Under the pieces are notes generated by a model. The model was not told the DNA's origin. It saw nothing but the letters and a program-made list of their open reading frames with translations, and did not search any database. A program made the position numbers and the translations under genes. A DNA stretch of 18,194 nt from an uncultured Verrucomicrobiales bacterium. Lineage in GTDB: Bacteria > Verrucomicrobiota > Verrucomicrobiae > Limisphaerales > CANJSG01. The stretch spans positions 1 to 18,194 of the forward strand of contig CAMLMI010000052.1 in NCBI GenBank assembly GCA_946480965.1, read 5' to 3'. Positions 7,803 to 14,958 of the stretch are shown piece after piece. Numbering within the stretch: position 1 is the first letter of the stretch; each line of letters opens with the position of its first letter.

Positions 7803-9104
7803 TCACCAGCAGAACCCTTCGTAACGCGCGGGCAACGTCTTCAGATCGGCCCACCCGTTGACGTCGATGACATGGTGCGACGGGGTGACATGCTTGGCCA
7901 GATCGGCGATGGGCGCGCATTTCTGCGACACCAGCACGACACCTTTCGGCCCAAGCGCCTCGGCCAAGTTCGCCTTCAGCAAGGACGCCAAGTGGGGCAT
8001 CCGCACGTCGATGACGCGCTTGTTCGCCCCGATCAACGCCGCCAAGTTCAGTGCCGGATCGAAGATGCGCAGCGAGTAGCCCCGGCCGAGCAGAGTCTGG
8101 GCGATCTCGACCATCGAACTCTCGCGGAGATCGTCGGTGTTCGCCTTGAAGCTCAGTCCCAGGATCACCACCTCGCGCTGGCCCGACGCCTCGATCAGGC
8201 CGAGCAAGCTTTGGAGGTGCCTCTCGTTGCTCGACAGCAGGCTCTCCAGCATCGGCACGTTCAATCCATGGATGCGGGTGTGGTTGGTCAGCGCCCGCAC
8301 GTCCTTGGGCAGGCACGATCCACCGAAGGGATTGCCGGGCTTCAGATAATAGGGCGATAGGTTCAGCCTCGTGTCGCGGCAAAGCAGGTCCATCACCGTT
8401 CGGGAATCCACGCCCAATGCTTTGCCGATGCGGCCGATCTCGTTGGCAAAGGTGATCTTGGCGGCGTGGAAGGCATTGCAGGCATACTTGATCGTCTCCG
8501 CCGTGGCCCAGTTGACCACCTCGGCGTCCGCGCCGAAGAGCGCCTGCATCAATCCGTCGTCCGGTCGCGATCCGTCCGCCGAACCCACGACCGCCAATGA
8601 CGGTTTTTCGAAGTCGGCCACGGCCGTGCTCTCCCGGAGAAACTCTGGATAATAGAACACCTTCAGCGTCCCGGCGGCCAGGAGATCGCCCAGCAGTTCC
8701 TCGACGATCGCCTCGGTGCTGCCCGGCAGCATCGTGCTCCGCAGCACCAGCACATGGCTTTTGCCAGCACCACGAACCGCGTCGCCGATTTCCTTCACCA
8801 CTTGGTGGACAAATCCCAGATCCAGCGCCCCGCTGGCGGCCGAAGGCGTGCCGACGCAGACGATGGAAAGCTCCGTTTCTGCGATGGCCTCGACCGCGCT
8901 CGTGGTGGCCCGGAGCAGCCCTTTCGCTTTGGCGGATTTCAGCAGTTCGTCCAACCCCGGCTCAATGATCGGCGGGATGCCCTGGTTGAAGCTCTCCACC
9001 TTCTGCGCGTGGACGTCGACACCGGTGATCGCGTGGCCGTGGCTGGCCAGACAACCCGCCGTGACCGCCCCGACGTAGCCCAGGCCGAAAATGCTGATCT
9101 TCAT
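7803..9104 (-). CDS. Nucleotide-sugar dehydrogenase, GDP-mannose 6-dehydrogenase (AlgD)-like
   Basis: A 433-residue protein of the UDP-glucose/GDP-mannose dehydrogenase family. The ATG at 9104 is chosen because the Rossmann motif FGLGYVGAVTAGCLASHG (6-23) follows at once. The frame is open upstream to 9578, but that part only overlaps the preceding gene and has no family features. Catalytic features are visible: CVGTPS (83-88), PEFLREST (153-160), Lys206 and the nucleophile Cys264 in FGGSCLPKDVRAL. The PEFLREST and YYLKPGNPFGGSCLPKDV wording is closer to AlgD (GDP-mannose to GDP-mannuronate) than to UDP-glucose dehydrogenase. The reaction is an NAD-dependent four-electron oxidation of the C6 alcohol to a carboxylate. 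The start overlaps the stop of the heparinase-like gene by ATGA. The substrate class is inferred from motifs, and UDP-glucose remains possible. Confidence 0.88.
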   Translation of the reverse strand: MKISIFGLGYVGAVTAGCLASHGHAITGVDVHAQKVESFNQGIPPIIEPGLDELLKSAKAKGLLRATTSAVEAIAETELSIVCVGTPSAASGALDLGFVHQVVKEIGDAVRGAGKSHVLVLRSTMLPGSTEAIVEELLGDLLAAGTLKVFYYPEFLRESTAVADFEKPSLAVVGSADGSRPDDGLMQALFGADAEVVNWATAETIKYACNAFHAAKITFANEIGRIGKALGVDSRTVMDLLCRDTRLNLSPYYLKPGNPFGGSCLPKDVRALTNHTRIHGLNVPMLESLLSSNERHLQSLLGLIEASGQREVVILGLSFKANTDDLRESSMVEIAQTLLGRGYSLRIFDPALNLAALIGANKRVIDVRMPHLASLLKANLAEALGPKGVVLVSQKCAPIADLAKHVTPSHHVIDVNGWADLKTLPARYEGFCW

Positions 9105-11041
9105 GAAGCGCCGGAGGCTAGGAACGTGGTGGTCCATTGGCAAGGCTTCGAGCCGGCCGGACGTGCTTTCAGACGGAGATACGGAGCCCATTGTGTCTGG
9201 CGAAACCGCTGGGAAACCGTTCCAGCCAACCTTTCGGCAACCGGCGCTTCCACCAGTTCCACCTCGGACCAATCGCCGCCCACCTGGATCTCCAGCGTTT
9301 CCCCTTCCCGGTTCATGCGAAAGCGGCGCTCCGCGAGACGTTGAACGGTGGCTCGTGGCGCAAATTGCCAGCGGACCGAGAAAGGCAGACCAGCCCCGAC
9401 CAAATCGACACAGCCGTCCTCCACCTGCCACCCCGCGCCGTCGGGCAAGGCGACGATCCGTCGGCGAAGTCGCTCTCGCGCCAGCGCCAGCGATCCAATG
9501 ACGCCCTCTGCGTCCTGCTCGAAGCCAGGCTGCCGATGGTGCTGCTGCCAGAGGAACGGCCCCATCCGCTTGGGCCACTCATCTCCTTCGGGACACGGCC
9601 CGTTGTGGGCGGAACGCGAGGCCAGCCAGTTCCGCAGCGTCTTGTCGTAGTAGTAGCAGCCGGTCCCCGGATCGATCACCAGCGCCACGCCACGACGCCA
9701 AATCGAGAGGTGCAGCGCATCCAGATGCCCATGTGCCGCCGTGGCGAGATAGCCGAGCGGCGACAAGTCCCAGCGCAACCAGAACTCGCCGGATTCACAC
9801 ACTGCGTGGCCACTTTGGGGGAAGAAACACCAGCCATGGGCGTCGGCGGTTCCCTGGGGTTGCCCATGTCGGATTGGAGGCTCAAACCGGAGTGGCTCCC
9901 CCATCCAATAGTGCACCGCCGCACCGGATGAGGCGCCTTCCACCCAGCCATGCCACTCGACCGCCGCATCACGATCATCGGCAAAGACGGGCACCACGTA
10001 GGCGCTGTCGGAATCGCCATAGTCCCAGTGATCGCGCCGCGCCTGCACTTCCCGGAAATACCCCGCCGCTAGGGTCAGCCGCTGTTCCACTTCCGGCGAA
10101 ATAGTCCGTCCCGACGCCCCCAACGCCGCCCGAGCCTGGAGCGCGAACTCGAGAGAGAAGAGCTGGTAATTCAGTGCCTGTTCCCGATTTCCGCCGTCTT
10201 CGGCGAACTGCGCCAACACCTCCCGCTCCCACAGACTCTGCAATTTATCCAAGGACGCGCTCAACCGCGCCAACTGCGGCCATCGCGCCACCGCCAGCAA
10301 CACGCCGACCAGTTCTCCGAGCAGATGGTTGTTGGCCGAAGACCCAAACGACTGGTGCCGCCAAGTGAAGGACACGTGCGCCGGCAGGACCGTCTGGCCA
10401 AGGCGATCCAAAACGTCCGGGAGATCGCTCCATCCACGCCGCGCCGCCGCTGCGCGGAGGAGTCCGTCGATCCACGTGAATTGGATCAGCCGCATTCCTC
10501 CTTCCAGCGCGCTGGTCCAGTTCCAGCCGCGATACGGCGGATTGTGACGGGCCCAGTCCTCCAGCCACGCCAGGCACTTCCGGGCGGCCCGTTCGTCGCC
10601 CGGCACGTGCGCCGCCTGGGCCAACCGCACCAGCGCATACCAGCGGCTCAATTCCCAAACCAGCTTCACGTCGCAGCCCTTGGGCAACGAACGGTGGTTC
10701 AATCGAAAGGCCGACGCCTCCGCCGGGATGTCCTGACCCGCGAGGTAGTCGCAGTGCCATTTCGGAGGATCGTCGACCTGCAGTTCGAGATGGCCAAAAG
10801 CCCGCCATCTTCCTGCCAATATGGCGTCGCCATCTCGTGCGAGCGCCTGCTTCAGGCTCTCCGGAGCCGCCTCCGGAGCGGGTAGGACAGGAAAGGCTCC
10901 CGTCGGCCGGAGATCGAGACCAGCCCCATCGGGCACTCGCTTTGCATCGGCGCGTTGCCGCAGCTTCTTCCGCGCGTGCAGCGCCATTTCCCGCGGACTC
11001 ATCGCCCGCAGCCGATGCCAATACCACGCGAGATCGGCCAT
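9101..11041 (-). CDS. Heparinase II/III family protein (polysaccharide lyase-like)
   Basis: A 646-residue protein. The N-terminus (WYWHRLRAMSPREMALHARKK) is the usual opening of heparinase II/III-like proteins in O-antigen and capsule loci. An all-helical toroid-like region follows (about 100-370), with YRGWNWTSALEGGMRL as a recognisable block. The beta-sandwich half contains HGHLDALHLSI (about 434-444), a glycine-rich VIDPGTGCYYYDK turn, and the RSAHNGP motif (about 475-481), the main conserved features of the Hepar_II_III domain. Members cleave or bind uronate-containing polysaccharides by beta-elimination. No signal peptide or membrane helix is visible, which is odd for a lyase acting on exported polymer. 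It starts four bases past the stop of the two-domain oxidoreductase and overlaps the sugar dehydrogenase by ATGA, so these three form one translational block. Lyase activity is inferred from the family. Confidence 0.87.
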   Translation of the reverse strand: MADLAWYWHRLRAMSPREMALHARKKLRQRADAKRVPDGAGLDLRPTGAFPVLPAPEAAPESLKQALARDGDAILAGRWRAFGHLELQVDDPPKWHCDYLAGQDIPAEASAFRLNHRSLPKGCDVKLVWELSRWYALVRLAQAAHVPGDERAARKCLAWLEDWARHNPPYRGWNWTSALEGGMRLIQFTWIDGLLRAAAARRGWSDLPDVLDRLGQTVLPAHVSFTWRHQSFGSSANNHLLGELVGVLLAVARWPQLARLSASLDKLQSLWEREVLAQFAEDGGNREQALNYQLFSLEFALQARAALGASGRTISPEVEQRLTLAAGYFREVQARRDHWDYGDSDSAYVVPVFADDRDAAVEWHGWVEGASSGAAVHYWMGEPLRFEPPIRHGQPQGTADAHGWCFFPQSGHAVCESGEFWLRWDLSPLGYLATAAHGHLDALHLSIWRRGVALVIDPGTGCYYYDKTLRNWLASRSAHNGPCPEGDEWPKRMGPFLWQQHHRQPGFEQDAEGVIGSLALARERLRRRIVALPDGAGWQVEDGCVDLVGAGLPFSVRWQFAPRATVQRLAERRFRMNREGETLEIQVGGDWSEVELVEAPVAERLAGTVSQRFRQTQWAPYLRLKARPAGSKPCQWTTTFLASGAS

Positions 11042-11044
11042 GGC

Positions 11045-13204
11045 TCAAACCTCGACCGATTTTCCCTGCTGGATCGATTCGAGCAAGGCGAAGGTCAGCA
11101 ACATGCTCCGGCGCGACTGCTCGTAGGGCAACGGATGCGCCGCTTCCCCGCGCAAAAACGCCGCCCAGGCCGACATCTGCTCCGCATGGCCCTTGCCGTC
11201 GAACTTCTGCTTCGTCGCCTTGCGCCCGCGGTTCACGGCGAGCTCCTGGAAGTTGGTGATCTCGGCCACAAACCCCGCTCCGAAAACGGTGCAGACTTCT
11301 TTGGGCCACGTGCTGTCGCCCTCCGCGCTGTAGATCAACTGCCCACAGGACCCGTCGGCGAACTCCACTTGCGCCGTCACGCTGTCGGGGAACGGCAACC
11401 GTCCCGTCGCCGGCCAGACGGTCTGAGCGCTCACCCGCACCGGTGCGGCGTCGAAGAGGAAACAGAAGTAATCGAGGAAGTGGCAGGCCTCGCCCAACAC
11501 GCGCCCGCCGCTCTCGGCGTAGTTCGCATACCAGTGGGAGGGATCGAGCTTGCCCGGCATCACGCGGAAGCTCGCGGTCTTCGGTCCGGGCGCGGCCTGG
11601 AGCACCTTCTTCAACGCCACGCTGGCCCCGGCAAAGCGGCGATTGAAGCCGACCTGCACACTGCCGGTCGTCGTCACCATCGCGGCGTCGATCTGCGCCA
11701 ATTCCTCGCGGGTCAGGCAGAGCGGCTTCTCCACAAAGACCTGCCGCCCCTGGGCCAAAGCCTTCAGGACGATCGGCGCGTGGAGATGGTGCCGCGTGCC
11801 GACCAGAGCCGCCGCAGGCGCGGAGTCGGCCAACACCCCCGCATAGTCCGTGGCCGCCCCGCTGAAACCGAACTTCGTCTTCACGTGGTTCGCGCTGAGC
11901 GACGTCGCGTTGATGATCGTGCCGAACGGCACTTTGCCGCGCAGATGTGGCAGCAGCATCGTCCGGGCAAAGTTGCCCGCTCCGATCACGTCCAAGCGCG
12001 CCACGGGCGCGGCAAGCCGCATCGCTCCCGCCGCCGTCACCTTCGCCGTTGGCCGTTGGACATTGGCCATTGCACGTGCCCCGCCGTCATATTCCAAAAC
12101 CACGCCCACCTCGCGGGCCGCTCCTTCGCCCAACAGCTCGCGATAGACGTCGAGCGATTGGCTGAACGGCACGCGCCGGGTGGTGATGGCCGCCAGATCC
12201 AGCTGGCCGGTTTTCATCAGGTGAAGGCAGGCGTCGAAGTTCCGCTGCTCCGTCCAGCGCACGTAGCCGATCGGATAATCCGTCCCGCCCCACTCGTAGG
12301 GGGCGTCGTAGCGGCCCGGGCCGTAGCTGCGGGAATACCGGACCTCGATTTCCTTTTCGTAGGCGTATTTCCAGAGCAGATCCACCTTGGTATTGCCCAC
12401 CACCACGATGCGGCCGCGATCACGCAAGGCTTCGATGGCCTGCTCGGTCGGCGCATTGTTGCCGGTCGCCGTGGCCAGCACGACCGCGTCGACGCCATAA
12501 CCTTCGGTCCAGGCCCGGACCGCGTCGGAGAGATTCTGTTGGCCGAGAATGACGACCTTCTCCGCGCCCATCGCTTCGCAGAAGGGACGACGCGCCGGCG
12601 CCAGATCGACCGCCATCACGCGAACGCCGTTCGCGCGCAGCAGAGAGGTGATGAGTAGCCCGACCAAGCCCTGCCCCGTCACGATCACGCGATCCCCGAT
12701 CTGCGGCTCCAATTGCCGGACCGTCTGGAGCGCGATGGAAACGATGGTGGTGTAGGCCGCCTGCCAGTTGTCCACGCCCTCCGGCACCTTCGCCACGAGC
12801 ATGTCCGGCACCGCGACGAAATCCGCGTGGAAGGCACACTCCGCGCCGCCCACCGCCACCCGATCCCCGACGCGCAGCCGGGTATTGGCGGAATCAACGG
12901 CTTCGACGATTCCTGCCGCGCTGTAGCCGAGCGGCGTGGGGGTTTCGAGCCGGTTGCGGACCTTTTCGAGGGCGGCCTTCCAGCCAAGATTCCGGGCGGT
13001 GTCCAACACCTTACGGACCTGGTCGGGCCGGGCCTTGGCCTTCTGGAGCAGGTTCATCTTGGCCTGCTCGACCTTCATCTTCTCGGTTCCGACGCTGATG
13101 ACCGAGTGCGTCAGCCGGACCAACACGCCACCGACCGGCGGCGTGGGCACAGGCACGTCCTGCAGTTCGAGGCGTCCGTCCTGGTATTGGGCGATTTGTT
13201 TCAA
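11045..13204 (-). CDS. Two-domain oxidoreductase: MDR dehydrogenase fused to Gfo/Idh/MocA
   Basis: A 719-residue fusion. Residues 1-370 are a zinc-type alcohol dehydrogenase-like (MDR) domain with TPLGYSAAGIVEAV (90-103), VGDRVAVGG (112-120) and the nucleotide-binding GQGLVG (177-182). Residues 404-719 are a Gfo/Idh/MocA domain with VIGAGNFA (406-413) and the catalytic-type EKP (492-494). Such fusions recur beside heparinase II/III genes in O-antigen and exopolysaccharide clusters and are presumed to oxidise or epimerise a sugar through a keto intermediate. The substrate is not established. The start codon is TTG: the nearest upstream in-frame stop (TGA) leaves no ATG or GTG, and MKQIAQ fits the family N-terminus. 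No clear Shine-Dalgarno is seen because a GC-rich hairpin occupies that position. The linker (377-386) carries a 7-bp DNA tandem repeat. The heparinase-like gene follows after three bases. Confidence 0.88.
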   Translation of the reverse strand: MKQIAQYQDGRLELQDVPVPTPPVGGVLVRLTHSVISVGTEKMKVEQAKMNLLQKAKARPDQVRKVLDTARNLGWKAALEKVRNRLETPTPLGYSAAGIVEAVDSANTRLRVGDRVAVGGAECAFHADFVAVPDMLVAKVPEGVDNWQAAYTTIVSIALQTVRQLEPQIGDRVIVTGQGLVGLLITSLLRANGVRVMAVDLAPARRPFCEAMGAEKVVILGQQNLSDAVRAWTEGYGVDAVVLATATGNNAPTEQAIEALRDRGRIVVVGNTKVDLLWKYAYEKEIEVRYSRSYGPGRYDAPYEWGGTDYPIGYVRWTEQRNFDACLHLMKTGQLDLAAITTRRVPFSQSLDVYRELLGEGAAREVGVVLEYDGGARAMANVQRPTAKVTAAGAMRLAAPVARLDVIGAGNFARTMLLPHLRGKVPFGTIINATSLSANHVKTKFGFSGAATDYAGVLADSAPAAALVGTRHHLHAPIVLKALAQGRQVFVEKPLCLTREELAQIDAAMVTTTGSVQVGFNRRFAGASVALKKVLQAAPGPKTASFRVMPGKLDPSHWYANYAESGGRVLGEACHFLDYFCFLFDAAPVRVSAQTVWPATGRLPFPDSVTAQVEFADGSCGQLIYSAEGDSTWPKEVCTVFGAGFVAEITNFQELAVNRGRKATKQKFDGKGHAEQMSAWAAFLRGEAAHPLPYEQSRRSMLLTFALLESIQQGKSVEV
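12048..12075. repeat. Four-copy 7-bp tandem repeat in an interdomain linker
   Basis: Read on the plus strand the units are GTTGGCC, GTTGGAC, ATTGGCC and ATTGCAC, an imperfect heptamer with consensus RTTGGMC. They fall in frame within the linker that joins the MDR and Gfo/Idh/MocA domains of the oxidoreductase (residues 377-386), where a repeat-derived insertion would be tolerated. Twenty-eight bases is a multiple of seven but not of three, so the units encode different residues in each copy. No second copy was noticed elsewhere in the window. Confidence 0.6.
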
Positions 13205-13211
13205 AGCAAAG

Positions 13212-13235
13212 GCGGCCCGAAAGGGACCGGGCCGC
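13212..13235 (-). other. GC-rich stem-loop directly upstream of the TTG start of the oxidoreductase
   Basis: GCGGCCCG (13212-13219) and CGGGCCGC (13228-13235) form a perfect 8-bp stem with an 8-base loop between the DUF362 stop and the oxidoreductase start. On the minus strand it is followed by CTTTGCTTTG, which contains the TTG start. It may act as a weak intrinsic terminator or attenuator, or as a structure that occludes the ribosome-binding region of the downstream gene. The interrupted T run argues against an efficient terminator. Confidence 0.5.
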
Positions 13236-13279
13236 GATCACACCGGAAACCGCCGCCCATGGTCAACGCGCCAGCGCGG

Positions 13280-14836
13280 TCATTTCCTCTGCTCCTCCAA
13301 TGGACGCCCCCCCGTGAAGCTTTCCCCAAGAATCACGCCTCCCGACAACACCGCCTCCTGCTTACCAGACCGTTCGATCGCTCCCACCCAGCCGAAATGA
13401 GGTCGGAAACACATGACATCCTTCATCGCGTCAACCGGGCCGCACCATTCGGCTCGATTGGAAACAACCCGGACGTCGTCAGGCGCGAATCCGACAAAGT
13501 TCAACGCACTCATTCGAAAACTGCCGGTCAGCATCCTGATTTTGTGCCAATCGAAACCCATCAGCGTGGCTGCCACCATGTCGACCGCCACCGGATGCAC
13601 TCCGGCCAGCACGATTCCGGACGGCACCGGATCGGGCGACATCGGACCATTTCCCTCGCCCCCAACGATCCCGTCCACGACCGTCAGGTAACGGACGGGT
13701 TTCCGCCGGAGCTGTCCCTGTCCGTCGAACGAGAAGAGGCATTTGTTGAGATCCAGAACCATGCGCCAACAGGTGTCGTTCCCGTGCCAGTTCCCGGATC
13801 GAACGACCTTCTGGGTATCGCCGAAAACAAGCCGCCCCGCCTTCTTCAAGGGGACAAAGAACCGTGAAAGTCCGGGCCGGTTTTTGAGTCCCCGCTTCAG
13901 CGTGCCCATCCACGAATGCTCCAGCCTGGCCTTGGTCGTAGCGGCCGGGAACTGGTCGCCACCTCGATCCGGAGTGCCTTCCGTGTGATGGGGCAGCCAG
14001 TTCTTGTTGGCGTTGATGCCCACCAAGTTCTTCAACGCGCAGGTGAGTCCGACCTTTTTGTGCGTCTTCAGCTTGGGGATGTTGATCAGCACGTCGGCTT
14101 CCATCGGCGTCCGACACAGCATGTATTCGTGCGTCTGCCCCGAGTGCTTGGCGTTGGTCTCCGCCATGTCGTAGCTCGCACCATAAAGCTGCCCGCAACC
14201 GTGGAATCCGACGAACTCGCTCGCCTCATTGAGTTTCACATGGGTGCTCCCCAGCGGATCGCCGACCAGCGCGGTCTTCGACACCGTCACGCCGTCCACC
14301 GCGTGCCACTCTTCCGGACGCAGGTCCAGAAGAGCGATGCGGACTCCCGGGAAATCCGCCGAACAGCGCGCGACCATCTCGTCCAACCGGCAATATTCGC
14401 GCAGCTTGGTAAACGACGAATCCGTCTGCGGCGCGTCACAGATCGTGATGCTGCCCAGTCCCTTCAACCGTGGAGCAACCCAGCGAATGACCCCTTCAAT
14501 GACCGATGGATGGGTGATCAGATGTTCCCAGTGCCCGCCGCCCCTGAAACGCTCGTCGCATTCGGCCACCCAGTTGGGCTTGAGCACCACCCGGTCCCCG
14601 GGATGGATCCAATCGTCTGGCAATTTGAGCCCCATCAGCGCCTGCTCGACCCTCTCGCGGACCAACACGTAACCGCCGGGCCCCGCCTCCACCGATACAA
14701 GCGGATCGAAGCCTGCTGGCCAGTCCTTCTGTTGGGAAAAATGCCTCTTTGGCACACCATCCGAACCGACCGAAAGGTATCTATGCGACGACTCGGTGCT
14801 GGAAAACACAAGGTCTATGCTATCGGCTCGCCGCAT
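13280..14836 (-). CDS. DUF362 domain-containing protein
   Basis: A 518-residue protein. VLKPNWV (84-90) and INIPKLKTHKKVGLTCALKNLVGI (251-274) are the two characteristic blocks of DUF362, and the final third has VAVDMVAATLMGFD, also typical. Many DUF362 proteins carry a ferredoxin-type Fe-S segment, but the cysteines here are scattered with no C-x-x-C-x-x-C cluster, so this is the Fe-S-free form. The biochemical function of the family is not settled. The first 45 residues look poorly conserved and a later start is possible; the ATG at 14836 is the first in the frame after the previous gene. No signal peptide is seen. It lies 106 bases after the acyltransferase gene and 75 bases before the oxidoreductase, each gap holding a hairpin, so it may be transcribed partly on its own. 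A role in polymer modification is only suggested by context. Confidence 0.82.
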   Translation of the reverse strand: MRRADSIDLVFSSTESSHRYLSVGSDGVPKRHFSQQKDWPAGFDPLVSVEAGPGGYVLVRERVEQALMGLKLPDDWIHPGDRVVLKPNWVAECDERFRGGGHWEHLITHPSVIEGVIRWVAPRLKGLGSITICDAPQTDSSFTKLREYCRLDEMVARCSADFPGVRIALLDLRPEEWHAVDGVTVSKTALVGDPLGSTHVKLNEASEFVGFHGCGQLYGASYDMAETNAKHSGQTHEYMLCRTPMEADVLINIPKLKTHKKVGLTCALKNLVGINANKNWLPHHTEGTPDRGGDQFPAATTKARLEHSWMGTLKRGLKNRPGLSRFFVPLKKAGRLVFGDTQKVVRSGNWHGNDTCWRMVLDLNKCLFSFDGQGQLRRKPVRYLTVVDGIVGGEGNGPMSPDPVPSGIVLAGVHPVAVDMVAATLMGFDWHKIRMLTGSFRMSALNFVGFAPDDVRVVSNRAEWCGPVDAMKDVMCFRPHFGWVGAIERSGKQEAVLSGGVILGESFTGGRPLEEQRK

Positions 14837-14930
14837 CCCGGAAAGATATCGACTCCCTGATTCTTGCGTCGGGTGTTCCCCTACGAGATGGGGATAGCTT
14901 CAACTGGTCCAACCGCCTCGGCCTGCCAAA

Positions 14931-14958
14931 ACACGGGCCGGGCTAGATTCGCCCGGCC
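14931..14958 (-). terminator. Candidate intrinsic terminator overlapping the acyltransferase stop codon
   Basis: GGCCGGGC (14936-14943) and GCCCGGCC (14951-14958) form a perfect 8-bp, all-GC stem with a 7-base loop. On the minus strand the 3' arm is followed by CGTGTTTT. The TAG stop of the acyltransferase gene lies in the loop and the first base of the 3' arm. The strong stem and the T run a few bases later fit an intrinsic terminator that would split the locus into two transcription units or attenuate read-through into the DUF362 gene. Confidence 0.5.

Noticed and set aside
9105..9578. N-terminal extension of the sugar dehydrogenase frame
   Set aside because: It lies wholly inside the heparinase-like coding region in another frame, while the Rossmann motif begins right after the ATG at 9104.
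10955..12658. Plus-strand open frame of 567 codons opposite the heparinase-like and oxidoreductase genes
   Set aside because: It spans the junction of two real minus-strand genes, is full of His/Arg/Gln, and shows no family motif. It is expected from codon bias.
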